The notes: generated by a model not told the origin, from the sequence alone. A stretch of 64,000 nucleotides of DNA from CAVYXF01 sp963772335 (GCA_963772335.1 CAVYXF010000003.1:1-64000); one strand, 5' to 3'; shown: positions 1 to 8,892, counted from the first letter of the stretch. Translations and numbers: made by a program.

Positions 1-131
1 GCATGACCGGGCTGTTTTCCACGGTGGTAAAGCCGCCGCGTACCCCGGAGCTGATCGCCAAGAACCCGCTCGGCATTTATGTGCAGGCTTTCAACTGGAC
101 GCCGGAACTGGCTCAGGAGAAACCGGAATGA
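1..131 (+). CDS. trbF: Conjugal transfer protein TrbF, C-terminal end (partial)
   Basis: Only the last ~42 codons are inside the window; the gene runs in from the left. The readable tail contains KPPRTPELIAKNPLGIYV followed by FNWTPEL, which matches the conserved C-terminus of TrbF, the VirB8-like inner-membrane scaffold of P-type (Trb) mating-pair formation systems. Its TGA overlaps the ATG of the next gene (ATGA), the usual translational coupling inside a trb operon. The short length limits confidence, but trbG and trbI follow in the canonical order. Confidence 0.85.
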   Translation, partial: MTGLFSTVVKPPRTPELIAKNPLGIYVQAFNWTPELAQEKPE

Positions 132-1135
132 CCGGGTGCCGTCCCTCAGCCATCCTGCCGACCGCCCTGCTTGTTGGCCTTGCGGGCTGCTCGGTGCCGG
201 TCAAGGTGCCGGAGATCCCGGTCCTGGACAAACAGGACTTTGCCTCGGCCAAGGCCGGGAAAGAACCGGCGGGGCCTCGACATGCACCGGTCGAGATTCC
301 GGTGCCGCTGCCGCTTCCTGGACAGCTGAAGCCGGTCGAGACGCCGTCCGATCCGCCGAAGGATAAAACGTCACCCACGGAGCGGATCGACCAAGCCAAC
401 GACAGCGCCCGGGTCGAGCCGGTGAAGGATGGCTACATCAATGCCATCCAGAACTATCCCTATGCAGAGGGTGCGCTATATCAGGTCTATGCCGCCGTCA
501 GCCAGGTGACCGAGATCGCCCTTCAGCCTGGCGAAAAGCTGGTCTCGTTCTCCTCCGGCGATACGCTGCGCTGGGTGGTGGGCGATACGACCAGTGGCGA
601 GGGCGCGGGCGGCCGCGTGCATCTGCTGATCAAGCCGGTCCATCCCGGTCTGCAGACCAACGGCCTGATCACCACCGACCGGCGCAGCTATCATCTCGAG
701 CTGCACTCCACGGAAAAGACCTATATGGCCTCGGTCTCCTGGACCTATCCGGCGGGTGAGCTGCTCGCTTTGCGCAAACGGGCAGAAGCCGCGGAGGCAT
801 CGACAAACGCCATTGCGGCACCGGATGTCGACCTCAGCCGCCTGAACTTCCGCTACCGCATCGAAGGTGACGCCCCCTGGAGGCCGGCACAGGTCTTCGA
901 CGACGGCGCGAAGGTTTATATCCAATTCCCCTCCGGGCTCGCACAGAGCGAGGCGCCGCCGCTCTTTGCCGTCGGCCCCGACGCCAAACCGGCGCTTGTC
1001 AATTATCGCGTGCGCGGCACGACCTATATCGTCGACCGGCTGTTCGCGGCAGCCGAGCTGCGGCTCGGCACGGCGCCGCAACGGATCGTCCGCATCCTGC
1101 GCACCGACGCGGTGTGGCGGGAGACAAGACCATGA
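128..1135 (+). CDS. trbG: P-type conjugative transfer protein TrbG (VirB9-like)
   Basis: Encodes 335 aa. TrbG is the VirB9-type component of the outer-membrane core of a conjugative type IV secretion system. The N-terminus has a lipoprotein signal (hydrophobic stretch ending LVGLAGC, a lipobox with Cys near residue 21), followed by a proline-rich linker and then the VirB9 beta region. Recognisable VirB9/TrbG features are YPYAEGALYQVYAA, PGEKLVSFSSGD-RWVVGDTTSGEG, and a C-terminal FDDGAKVYIQFP with YIVDRLF. It starts on an ATG overlapping the trbF stop and ends on an ATGA overlap with trbI, so all three are one transcript. Confidence 0.93.
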   Translation: MTGCRPSAILPTALLVGLAGCSVPVKVPEIPVLDKQDFASAKAGKEPAGPRHAPVEIPVPLPLPGQLKPVETPSDPPKDKTSPTERIDQANDSARVEPVKDGYINAIQNYPYAEGALYQVYAAVSQVTEIALQPGEKLVSFSSGDTLRWVVGDTTSGEGAGGRVHLLIKPVHPGLQTNGLITTDRRSYHLELHSTEKTYMASVSWTYPAGELLALRKRAEAAEASTNAIAAPDVDLSRLNFRYRIEGDAPWRPAQVFDDGAKVYIQFPSGLAQSEAPPLFAVGPDAKPALVNYRVRGTTYIVDRLFAAAELRLGTAPQRIVRILRTDAVWRETRP

Positions 1136-2325
1136 GCCCGAGCACGCAAGCGCCGCCAGATGACCTGCAGCTGAAGGCCGGGCCGCGACCGGTAACGCGC
1201 ATCAACCGCCGTCTGCTGGCCCTCCTCGCAGGCCTCCTTCTTTCCGGCATCGCCCTCTTAGTCCTGATCGCCTTGGAGCCCCCCTCCTGGCGGAACGCCG
1301 CTCCACCAGAGCCGGTGACCGTCGAGAGGCGGCCGGTGACCGACAGGCTGTCCGAGCTGCCGCCGAGCTATGATGCTGCGGGTTCGCCGCTCAAACCAGC
1401 ACCTGAACCTGCGACCACCCCGAAGCCGGAGCTGCCGCTGCTCGGCAACCCGGCGGGCGTTGATGGCGAGGCGCTGAAATCGCCGGTATTTTTCCGACTG
1501 CAGCTGAAGCAGCCGGTGAGCAAAGCCGATAGCGCACCGCAGAACTCCGCCGGGCTTTCCAGCCCGTCCGCGGGCATTGCGACCTATGATCCGCTAAGCG
1601 CCGCGCGGCGCGCTGCCGAGCGGGCGCAAGCGCTGGCCGCGGGTGACGCGGCGCCGCCCGATAGCGGCGCCGCCAGTCAGGACCGCAAGCTGTCCTTCCT
1701 CAAGCAAGATGGGCCCCGCGAGATCTATAACCCGCACCGGCTGGAGCAGCCGGTATCACCCTATCAGCTGCTCGCCGGCTCGATTATTCCGGCAAGCCTG
1801 TTGTCCGGGCTCAATTCCGATCTCCCTGGATTCGTGATCGCCCAGGTCACCGAGCAGGTCTACGACAGCGTCACCGGCCGCCATCTGCTCATCCCGCAGG
1901 GGTCGCGCCTGATCGGCCGCTATGACAGCGTCGTCGCCTTCGGCCAGGAGCGCGCGCTGGTCATCTGGCAGCGCATCATCCGGCCCGATGGCGCGTCGAT
2001 CGTGATCGACAATCTGCCGGCAACCGATACCGGTGGCTATGCCGGGCTTGCCGATCAGATCGACCTGCATAGCTGGAAGCTCTTGAAAGGCGTGGCTCTG
2101 GCAACCGTCCTTGGTGTCGGCTCCAGCCTCGCCTTCGGCGCCGGGAGCGGCGACAGCGACATTATCTCGGCGCTGCGCGAGGCGACCGGCCAGACCACCA
2201 ATCGCGCCGGCCAGGCGCTGGTCGAGCGTAACCTGAATGTCCAGCCGACGATCACCGTCCGTCCCGGATGGCCGTTACGGGTCGTCGTCCACAAGGACCT
2301 GATCCTCAGCCCCTATCGCGATTGA
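1132..2325 (+). CDS. trbI: Conjugal transfer protein TrbI (VirB10-like)
   Basis: Encodes 397 aa. TrbI spans the inner membrane and links it to the outer-membrane core of the mating channel. It has a cytoplasmic N-terminus, one membrane segment (about residues 27-45, LLALLAGLLLSGIALLVLIA), a long proline-rich periplasmic stretch, and a C-terminal VirB10 domain with SPYQLLAGSIIPASLLSGLNSDLPG, LIPQGSRLIGRYDS and GWPLRVVVHKDL. The ATG overlapping the trbG stop is preferred over an in-frame GTG six codons upstream because ATGA coupling is also used at trbF-trbG. Length is normal for the family. Confidence 0.95.
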   Translation: MSPSTQAPPDDLQLKAGPRPVTRINRRLLALLAGLLLSGIALLVLIALEPPSWRNAAPPEPVTVERRPVTDRLSELPPSYDAAGSPLKPAPEPATTPKPELPLLGNPAGVDGEALKSPVFFRLQLKQPVSKADSAPQNSAGLSSPSAGIATYDPLSAARRAAERAQALAAGDAAPPDSGAASQDRKLSFLKQDGPREIYNPHRLEQPVSPYQLLAGSIIPASLLSGLNSDLPGFVIAQVTEQVYDSVTGRHLLIPQGSRLIGRYDSVVAFGQERALVIWQRIIRPDGASIVIDNLPATDTGGYAGLADQIDLHSWKLLKGVALATVLGVGSSLAFGAGSGDSDIISALREATGQTTNRAGQALVERNLNVQPTITVRPGWPLRVVVHKDLILSPYRD

Positions 2326-2344
2326 AATCCAGGAGAGACGTTTC

Positions 2345-2665
2345 ATGCCTGTGATTGGAACCTTTGCCGCCGTTCGTGACGGTTATGCCGGACGCATCCG
2401 CACCCTGACCATTAACAGCCGCGTCCGGATCATTGCCAATGACCGGAAAGACAAAGAGGGCGCGCCAGATTTCCGGGTGATCGCCAGTGAGGCTGAAATC
2501 GGCGTTGCCTGGCGGATCGAAAAACCGAACGCGGATGGCAGTTATTTACGCGTCCGGCTCGATGATCCAGCGCTGCCAAGGCCAATCTGGGCCGCACTGC
2601 TCGAGTTCCCCACTGAAGGCCTCATCCGCCTGGTCTGGTGGCGTAACAAGCAGGAGGCGAAGTGA
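2345..2665 (+). CDS. DUF736 family protein
   Basis: Encodes 106 aa. The start IGTFAAVRDGYAGRIRTLTIN, the central APDFRVIASEAEIGVAW and the later YLRVRLDDPALPRPIWAAL are the signature of DUF736, a small family carried by alphaproteobacterial conjugative elements and plasmids and typically located near trb/tra genes. Its biochemical role is not established. An AGGAGAG ribosome-binding site lies shortly upstream. It sits 19 bp after trbI and its stop overlaps the start of the following MFS gene, so it is probably cotranscribed with the transfer operon. Confidence 0.88.
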   Translation: MPVIGTFAAVRDGYAGRIRTLTINSRVRIIANDRKDKEGAPDFRVIASEAEIGVAWRIEKPNADGSYLRVRLDDPALPRPIWAALLEFPTEGLIRLVWWRNKQEAK

Positions 2666-4010
2666 TGACCGTCTCGGCCCGGGTCTTAGCGTCGCCATTC
2701 CCGTCCCATCAAAGCCTTAATGATCAGGACGATGAGCAAGACGACATCCCCGGTTTCCTGAAGCGGGCAGCATCCGCTCAGGCTTCGAAGCCAATTGCCG
2801 CGTCCGGCAAATCAGCTGCAAACCTGGTCCTCCTCGCCTTCGCCAGCGGCTATTGCCTTGCCTATCTGTTCCGGTCGCTCCCGGCGCTGATTTCCGAGGC
2901 GCTCATCAAAGAGCTTCACCTGACGCCTGGCAATCTCGGCGTTTTGAGCGCGGCATTCTTTCTCACAACGGGCGCGCTGCAACTGCCGATCGGGGTCTGG
3001 CTCGATCGCTGCGGACCGCGCCGGGTGCAAGGTACGCTGATGTTCGCCACGGTCATCGGTGCAGCCCTGTTCGCCTGGACAGACAATATCGTGCTGCTCA
3101 CCATCGCCCGCGCGCTGATCGGTGTCGGGGCGGCGGGCGGCTTCATGGCCGGGCTGAAGGCCATTGCGCTATGGTATCCGCGCGACCGTGTTGCGGTTGC
3201 CAATAGCTGGCTGGTGATGCTCGGCTCGCTCGGCGCCTGTCTTGCCACCTGGCCCGCGGCAAGGGTGATGGCCGAGATCGGTTGGCGCGGTCTGTTCGTT
3301 CTGCTCGCCGGCCTGATGGCCGCCTCCGCACTCGCCATCCTGATGCTGGTGCCGGAAAGCCCCCACAGCGAAATACTGCCAAATCAGCATCAAGCATCTC
3401 CATTCTCGCGATCTATCGCGATGCCGCATTCTGGCGTCTGGCGCCACTGTCGGCGCTCTCGGTTGGATCGGCCTGGGCTTTCCAAGGCTTGTGGGCCGCG
3501 CCCTGGCTCAGAGCCGTCGAGGGTCTTGGTCAGGACGCGATCGTCACCGATCTTCTGGTGATGGCGGCGACCCTTGCGCCAACTGCCTTGCTGCTTGGGG
3601 CAGGGGTGGTGCAACTGCGCCGCTGGGGCATCTCTGCGGCTGCCTGTTCGCCTTCGTCACCGCGTTCGGGATGAGCGCGGAGCTCGCTCTCATTCTGCGG
3701 GCGCCGCTGCCACCGCTCTTGCCCTGGCTTGTCATCGCCGGCATCGGAACCGTCACCGTGCTGAGCTTTACCATTCTGGGTGAGCTGTATCCCGCCTCGG
3801 GCCGCGCCAATGCCGCGCTCAATCTGCTGCATATGAGTGCGGCCTTTCTGGTGCAGTCCGGCATCGGCTTCCTCATCGAGCACTGGGGCGGCAAGAACGG
3901 ACAATCCCCGATCGCCTATCAATTTGCATTTGCCGCCGTGCTCGCCGCGCAATTTATCGCCTGGTGCGTCTTTGTTTGGCCAAGGCGGAGCAGGCACGCG
4001 GAGCATTTCC
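2665..4010 (+). pseudogene. MFS transporter broken by two frameshifts
   Basis: The reading frame of a 12-TM major facilitator transporter is spread over three frames. Frame one (from the ATG at 2665) has the MFS start, the LDRCGPRRVQG loop-2 motif and continues to about 3390. A second frame carries AIYRDAAFWRLAPLSALSVG to about 3640, and a third resumes with TAFGMSAELALILRAP and ends in AQFIAWCVFVW near 3985. The original stop is lost because the third frame stays open into the next remnant. As written, only the N-terminal half could be made. MFS genes are not standard trb-operon members, so this is cargo of the element. The exact 3' end is uncertain. Confidence 0.8.
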
Positions 4011-4335
4011 ATGTTCACCGGGTCCATGCGCTGGCCCGGGAGCTGGGGGTCTCAGCCGCAGCGGCAATGCCTTACCTGCAGGCCCGCCAGGTCTGGACAG
4101 CCCGGCTCGATGAGGCCCACGGGCAGCGTCGGAGCTGGCGTCGGGCCGGGCTGATTTCGCTGACGATCAGCAGCAGCCTCGGGCTCTGGATCATCTGGGA
4201 TCGACGCAGGCGTCGGTGGTTTCGCATGTCATCAAGGCGAGCGAGCTGCATGAACCCGGCGAGATCTGGCGTCTTCCATCATCGAGCTTGCTCACAGCGC
4301 CCTCGTCGCAATCCGAACCGGGGAATGTGCCATGA
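4011..4335 (+). pseudogene. Truncated, frameshifted second trbF-like fragment
   Basis: An ATG at 4011 opens a short frame. About 16 codons later, in another frame, MPYLQARQVWTARLDEAHGQ is followed by RRSWRRAGLISLTISSSLGL; this resembles the TrbF/VirB8 N-terminus (PYQ-A-QVWDER-GSA-VQARNWR, then a membrane segment). A third frame then gives SVVSHVIKASELHEPGEIWRL, comparable with the VVEVD-LGE stretch that follows in TrbF, and stops at 4333-4335, overlapping the next ATG. The fragment is therefore an N-terminal trbF copy with two frame changes. The assignment rests on motif resemblance by eye. Confidence 0.5.
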
Positions 4336-4571
4336 GCGACAAACCGGCGGTCCCGCCTTGCCTTGATGCCGCTCAAGGAGGGAATCCCGCGGAGATCTTC
4401 TGGGATATTCGCACCGTTGCGAAACGGACAGGGCTCTCCCGCGCAACCATCTATCGCTATATGGCGCGGGGCGCCTTTCCGCCGCGCCGCAAGGTTGGCC
4501 CTGGCCGGGTCGCTTGGCTAGCTTCGGAGGTGATCGCCTGGAGCTCGAGTCGCCCGATTATTACACAGTAA
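4332..4571 (+). CDS. AlpA-family / excisionase-like helix-turn-helix protein
   Basis: Encodes 79 aa. The core IRTVAKRTGLSRATIYRYMARGAFPPRRKVGPGRVAWLASEV is the AlpA/MerR-like winged-helix DNA-binding fold used by phage and integrative-element regulators and excisionase-like proteins. The RVAWLASEVIAWSSSR end is typical of AlpA. The start codon overlaps the stop of the upstream trbF-like fragment, which suggests the small operon once continued through it. Its likely job is transcriptional control or excision of the element. The target is unknown. Confidence 0.85.
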   Translation: MSDKPAVPPCLDAAQGGNPAEIFWDIRTVAKRTGLSRATIYRYMARGAFPPRRKVGPGRVAWLASEVIAWSSSRPIITQ

Positions 4572-4803
4572 AGTTCATTAAATTGGGGTCTGAGGAATGA
4601 CGTCCAGCATCATCATACTATTTCTACTAGCGGCATGGAATATTTCCATAATAAATATATGCAATAAGGGATAATTTCTCTCAAAAAAATCTTTGCACTG
4701 ATTGAATTTTTGCTGATAACTTAATTTTGCAAGTCAAACATCGCATTTTTCCAGCAACGGCGTTCTTGCCAGTATTGGCGCAACGAAGGGTTTGCAATCA
4801 GTA
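4572..4803 (+). other. AT-rich non-coding stretch inside the conjugative remnant
   Basis: This stretch is markedly richer in A and T than everything around it, with runs such as ataataaatatatgcaata and tttgctgataacttaatttt. No reading frame of convincing length or codon usage crosses it. Such islands in integrative elements often hold promoters or regulator-binding sites; here it lies immediately upstream of the DUF6499/DUF2285 gene. No palindrome strong enough to name as a site was found. Confidence 0.5.
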
Positions 4804-5612
4804 ATGCTCGCTCACAATTGGCCACCATCGCTTGACAGCTACGATTACCTGGCTCGGCAGCATCAATCTGCCTGGGCCTGGGAATTTCTTCGCCGCAATA
4901 ATCACTATCGCGCGCAAGCGGAACACGCCTTGCAGAACCCGACGAGCCGGTCGCATACCAGGAGAGGACTGCGCGTCACACATCTTTCACGCCCGCAGAT
5001 CGAGGCGAATGCCTGGGCGCTTTGCTCCTTTCGCCGACCCAAGACAGCTATCGCATGAGGCCCTACCGATTTGGTCGGAGGACGTCGGCGCCCCAGTCTT
5101 AATCGCCAGGGCCGATCCGATCACCGACGCGGCTGCGTCAGAAAATGCAATCTTTGTGCCGGATCTGCCTGGTGCCGCTCACCTTCTCATCGACGACCGC
5201 AAGCGCAGCCACCTGCTGCTCACTTGCGCCCCGCTGGCTTTGCAGCTCCTCATCGAGGGAGCGGATCTTTTCGGAGGACCGGTCTCCCTCACCTTCATCA
5301 CGCGCGGTATCGCCGAACTCGGCCCTGCCATCGACAAGCTTTCCGCGTTGCGGCGGATTCTGACGGGTTCTTCCCAGATTCGGCATGCCACCGCGCCGTT
5401 GGAGCACCCAATCCCTCCGGCTTCGGGACGCCCTCATCGCGCTCGACGGCCATGCCGCAGGGGCGAGCTATCGCGAGATTGCCGCCGTGATTTTCGGCAA
5501 GCACCGCGTTGCCAACGATTGGCCGGATCCCGCCCTCAAGGACTGGGTTCGCCGCAGTCTTCGTCGCGGTCAAGCTTACACAAATGGCGGCTATCGCACG
5601 CTTATCGTCTGA
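4804..5612 (+). pseudogene. DUF6499-DUF2285 regulator-like protein, two frameshifts
   Basis: The N-terminal part (SYDYLARQHQSAWAWEFLRRN) is the DUF6499 signature seen at the start of element-borne regulators. The frame then changes near 5030 to give FADPRQLSHEALPIW and a region with HLLIDDRKRSHLLL, and changes again near 5415 to RLRDALIALDGHAAGASYREIAAVIFG ... WVRRSLRRGQAYTNGGYRTLIV, the DUF2285 DNA-binding domain. Intact relatives carry all three segments in one frame. They are common next to AlpA-like and TraF genes in rhizobial integrative elements. As written no full protein can be made. Confidence 0.75.
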
Positions 5613-5725
5613 ACTTCTTTGAGACAAGTGTGGCGTTTGCTTCACGCTAGCTCTCAGCCACTCCCGTCAAGCCCGTTCTCACCCCCAATATTCACCAGTC
5701 TTAAGAGAAGGAGATCAGGTTTGTC

Positions 5726-5959
5726 ATGAGCACGATCCAAGCAATCGAAACGAATGAGCTCGCATCCTCCCGCGCGGATTTCCTCACCATTGCCGAGGCC
5801 GCCGCATTGCTTCGCGTTCAGCGGCGCACGCTCGATAACATGCGCTGGAAAGGCACCGGTCCGATGTTCCGGCGTCATGGCGGCCGCATCGTCTATCAGC
5901 GCGATGAGCTGCTCGCCTGGTCGGCGGAACGGAAAGCAAAACAGACCCGCGCCCGATGA
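5726..5959 (+). CDS. Helix-turn-helix (excisionase/MerR-like) protein
   Basis: Encodes 77 aa. The segment FLTIAEAAALLRVQRRTLDNMRWKGTGPMFRRHGGRIVYQRDELLAWSAERK is the single-domain HTH_17 fold (DNA-binding helix, then GGRIVY-RDELLAW). Such proteins act as excisionases or local regulators in integrative elements. The upstream GAGAAGGAGATCAGG provides a good ribosome-binding site. The stop overlaps the ATG of the TraF peptidase gene (ATGA), so the two are translationally coupled; this pairing is standard in Alphaproteobacterial conjugative modules. Confidence 0.87.
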   Translation: MSTIQAIETNELASSRADFLTIAEAAALLRVQRRTLDNMRWKGTGPMFRRHGGRIVYQRDELLAWSAERKAKQTRAR

Positions 5960-6492
5960 GACCTCGCTTCGTCCTTCTCCTGGCCCTCTCTGCTGCTGCG
6001 GCACTCCTTATCAGCCTCGCCATTTCGCCGCGCTACATCCTCAACCTCAGCCACAGTGTTCCGATCGGGCTTTATCGGCTCGAAGTGCAAAGCCCACAGC
6101 GCGGCGACCTCGCCGTCATTCAGCTGGGCGAGCCGTGGCGGGGCCTGGCGCGGTCACGGGGCTATCTCGCGCCGAAAGCCTGGCTGGTCAAGCCGGTCGC
6201 AGGTCTTGCCGGCGATCATGTCTGCCGCACGGGTCGCGCAATCAGCATCAATGGACACATCTCTGCAATCGCTCAATTGGCAGATAAGAAAGGACGCCTT
6301 CTTCCCACCTGGGAGGGTTGCAGGAGCCTCGCGCGGGATGAAATATTCCTGCTTTCCAAGGTGAGTGGCAGTTTCGACGGGCGTTATTTCGGCGTCACGC
6401 CGCGGTCGGCGTTAATTGCGAAAGCTTTCCCTCTCTTCGGCTCTGAGCCCAACCACCGCCACTGGGGCGAAAGCAGCGTCGTGGTTAAGTGA
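5956..6492 (+). CDS. traF: TraF-type S26 family signal peptidase (conjugative)
   Basis: Encodes 178 aa. It has one N-terminal membrane segment (about residues 5-25), then SHSVPIGLYRL, where the Ser is the S26 catalytic residue, LVKPVAGLAGDHVC with the Lys partner, and a C-terminal FDGRYFG box. TraF peptidases of P-type systems process or cyclise the TrbC pilin. In related elements the next gene is normally an RlxS/TraI relaxase; here an IS66 remnant follows instead, so the relaxase is missing from this side. Length is normal. Confidence 0.88.
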   Translation: MRPRFVLLLALSAAAALLISLAISPRYILNLSHSVPIGLYRLEVQSPQRGDLAVIQLGEPWRGLARSRGYLAPKAWLVKPVAGLAGDHVCRTGRAISINGHISAIAQLADKKGRLLPTWEGCRSLARDEIFLLSKVSGSFDGRYFGVTPRSALIAKAFPLFGSEPNHRHWGESSVVVK

Positions 6493-6499
6493 GCCCGCC

Positions 6500-7078
6500 T
6501 ACGCTAACATGCCTCATGGCTCCGAATCAGATGTCGATCGTCGCATAGCCCGCTTGGAACCGGGATAATCGGCCATCCAGCACATCGAGGATGCTCTTCA
6601 AGGCGTCGGTATCGACGCCCGCTGCGGCCCGAACCAGCCGGCGATTACCAAGATCGATCTCCATGCGATTATCGGCAGAGCGCTGGACGGTTTCCGGTGC
6701 CAGAGAACACGGCTTTGCATCCTCTGCGAGGGGAGCGATTTCCGGAGCATGAGGCTCCGCCTTCGCCGGCGGCAGCGCTAAAGCAACAGGGATGAACGCC
6801 GCCTCAGGCGTAAGCCTTTGCGCATCCCCTGCCACTCGCCGCCAGCGAAATAGAAGGCTCGGCTTGATACCATGCCGGTGCGCAACCGCCGAGATATTTG
6901 CACCAGGTCGCGCCGCCTCCGCGACGATCACCTGCTTATCCGCTTCGCTCCAGCGTCGCCGAGCCTCAGCAACCACCGCGTACCGGCGCGAAAAACTCCA
7001 GACATCCCCAGACCAGACCTAGCTCCGTTGTCACAACCGTCGACCAACAAGAGCTATACCCTCACCGGAGGCTTACAC
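6500..7078 (-). mobile_element. Truncated IS66-type insertion sequence
   Basis: The tnpA gene is flanked on its 5' side by a terminal-repeat-like end at about 7059-7078, reading tgtaagcctccggtgag on the minus strand, which resembles the GTAAGC-CGGTGAG start of IS66 elements. The other end is missing: sequence passes from tnpA straight into traF within about 35 bp. This looks like a deletion scar that may also have removed the relaxase gene expected after traF. The left limit is approximate. Confidence 0.6.
6527..6976 (-). CDS. tnpA: IS66 family accessory protein TnpA (remnant element)
   Basis: Encodes 149 aa from a GTG start. RRRWSEADKQVIVAEAARPGANISAVAHRHGIKPSLLFRWRR is the helix-turn-helix of IS66 OrfA/TnpA, and the C-terminus (MEIDLGNRRLVRAAAGVDTDALKSILDVL) fits the family. 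TnpA assists the main IS66 transposase TnpC. No tnpB or tnpC frame follows downstream: the next recognisable sequence on that side is the end of traF. The element is therefore truncated and cannot move on its own. Confidence 0.85.
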   Translation of the reverse strand: MVAEARRRWSEADKQVIVAEAARPGANISAVAHRHGIKPSLLFRWRRVAGDAQRLTPEAAFIPVALALPPAKAEPHAPEIAPLAEDAKPCSLAPETVQRSADNRMEIDLGNRRLVRAAAGVDTDALKSILDVLDGRLSRFQAGYATIDI

Positions 7079-7139
7079 ATCTGTTTGAGAAATCCGTGGA
7101 AAAATAATTGACCGCATCCGCTCAATTTCGTCCCGTTTA

Positions 7140-7442
7140 GTGAGGAGAGAGCTTTCTGAAGATCAGAGATTTGTTGGTATTTATGCTGGTATTTGTGATA
7201 CGAATAACTCTTATATCATTAATTCACCACAATATTTAAAAATGCATGGTTCCTCTCCTGGGCACCATCCCACCCGTAAGGAATTGACAACCCTTACTCA
7301 ATTGAAAAGCAGAGACTTTCGACCGCCCGACTGGTACACAAAGGTGGTACACATGGTCTTGCTGATGGCAAAGCGCAAAGCGGGGCAAGGCATCTCAGAG
7401 CTCCGCGTCGGCATCAACACAGACGATCTGTTCGAGCGATGA
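7140..7442 (+). CDS. Hypothetical protein of 100 aa (doubtful)
   Basis: A GTG-started frame lies between the IS66 end and the rhamnose locus. Its first half is AT-rich and its composition differs from the surroundings; the second half reads MVLLMAKRKAGQGISELRVGINTDDLFER. No family was recognised, and no clear ribosome-binding site precedes it apart from a gaggag overlapping its first codons. It could be the scrap of a gene cut by the insertion element. Treat it as possible coding sequence at best. Confidence 0.25.
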   Translation: MRRELSEDQRFVGIYAGICDTNNSYIINSPQYLKMHGSSPGHHPTRKELTTLTQLKSRDFRPPDWYTKVVHMVLLMAKRKAGQGISELRVGINTDDLFER

Positions 7443-7522
7443 GAGAGATCGGCGCGCTTCTGCTCGCGCCGGGCGCATTGAAGACGGAACTGGTCCGAAT
7501 GACGTGGCCGTCCAGAGTGCGT

Positions 7523-8812
7523 TCACACTATTCCCCCGCCGCTTGCAGTCATCGCCGGACGGGCCGCGGCGACTTTCATCCGATATCCACTTTTCCGGTA
7601 GGTTGTGAGCGGATCAATGGCGCCACCCGCCTGCAGGCGTACCATGGCCAGGATCGGATCGATGCCTGTTCGAAAAGCCTGTTTGAGGATTTCGCTCGCC
7701 ATCAATGCATCATTCGCTTCCTGGCAGCCGCTTAGGGTCTCGCGATTGACAATGAGCGCGCGCGCATAGGCCCCCTTCACTTCCATGGCCGAGATCATCA
7801 GGCTTTCGATCGGATCGGTGACGTTGTGGCTCTGGTCGAGCATGTGCGCCGGCTCGAAACCTGCGACATTGGACATCTCCGCGTCAACCAGTTCGTTGAA
7901 GATCAGGAAGAGCCTGTATGGATCGATTAAGCCAGTATCGAGATCGTCGTCACCATATTTGCTGTCATTAAAATGGAAGCCGCCCAGCTTGCCGAACTGG
8001 ATCAGCCGCGAGACGATCATCTCGATATTGACGTTCGGCGCGTGGTGGCCGAGATCGACGAGGCAGAACGCCTTCGGGCCAAGCTCCTGCGCGACGATAT
8101 AGTTCGTCCCCCAATCCTGCACGACGGTGGAATAGAAGGCCGGCTCATACATCTTGTGCTCGGTGAACAGCCGCCAGCCGTCCGGGAGCGCCGCATAGAT
8201 CTCCCGCATCGAGGCAAGATAGCGCTCGAAGCTTCTTGCAAAATGTGACTGGCCGGGGAAGTTGGAGCCGTCGCCGATCCAGACGGTGAGGGCCTTCGAG
8301 CCGATCGTCTCGCCAATCTCGATGCATTCCAGATTGTGCTCAATTGCCTGCGCCCGTGTTGCCGCGTCGGTATGGCTTAGCGAGCCGAATTTGTATGAGT
8401 GCTCCTGGCCGGGCTGATCCTGAAAGGTGTTCGAGTTCATGGCGTCAAAAGCCAGGCCAAGGCGGTCCGCCGTCTCTTTGAGTCGCTCCGGCGGCGCCTT
8501 ATCCCACGGGATATGGAGTGAGACTTTCGGCGTTGCCCACGTCAGCTGCTGGACGACCGCGCAGTCCTCCAACTTGTCGAAAATGTCCCGCGGCTCGCCT
8601 GGGCCCGGAAAGCGAGCGAAGCGTGTGCCGCCGGTGCCAACGCCCCAGGACGGAACCGCCACCCCGAAGCGAGCGACCTTGTCGCGGATTTGATCGATCG
8701 CGATGCCGCGCCGGTCGAGCTGCTCGCCAAGGTGATCATAGTCGCGCTTGAGAGCGGCTGTGCGTGATGCGTTTTCCTTCTCCACCAATCCCGCATCGAT
8801 CATCAGATCCAT
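7523..8812 (-). CDS. rhaI: L-rhamnose isomerase (rhizobial type)
   Basis: Encodes 429 aa. Converts L-rhamnose to L-rhamnulose in the cytoplasm. The protein has the xylose-isomerase-like TIM-barrel layout of the RhaI family: WATPKVSLHIPWDK, EIGETIGSKALTVWIGDGSNFPGQ, and the metal-binding end AFCLVDLGHHAPNVNIEMIVSRL and GGFHFNDSKYGDDDLD. It lies 80 bp downstream of rhaD on the same strand, matching the rhaDI operon of Rhizobium leguminosarum, which is transcribed away from rhaRSTPQUK. Length is normal and the frame is intact. Confidence 0.93.
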   Translation of the reverse strand: MDLMIDAGLVEKENASRTAALKRDYDHLGEQLDRRGIAIDQIRDKVARFGVAVPSWGVGTGGTRFARFPGPGEPRDIFDKLEDCAVVQQLTWATPKVSLHIPWDKAPPERLKETADRLGLAFDAMNSNTFQDQPGQEHSYKFGSLSHTDAATRAQAIEHNLECIEIGETIGSKALTVWIGDGSNFPGQSHFARSFERYLASMREIYAALPDGWRLFTEHKMYEPAFYSTVVQDWGTNYIVAQELGPKAFCLVDLGHHAPNVNIEMIVSRLIQFGKLGGFHFNDSKYGDDDLDTGLIDPYRLFLIFNELVDAEMSNVAGFEPAHMLDQSHNVTDPIESLMISAMEVKGAYARALIVNRETLSGCQEANDALMASEILKQAFRTGIDPILAMVRLQAGGAIDPLTTYRKSGYRMKVAAARPAMTASGGGIV

Positions 8813-8892
8813 GGCCTCCTCCTGTGCGGACTGTTCTTGACGACGGACGGCTTCTGCGCATGGGCTTCGCGCTTTGGCCGCGATAACCCCGC

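Noticed and set aside
7100..7125. AATTGA/TCAATT inverted repeat beside the IS66 end as an att site
   Set aside because: The arms are only six bases and no matching copy is visible elsewhere in the window.
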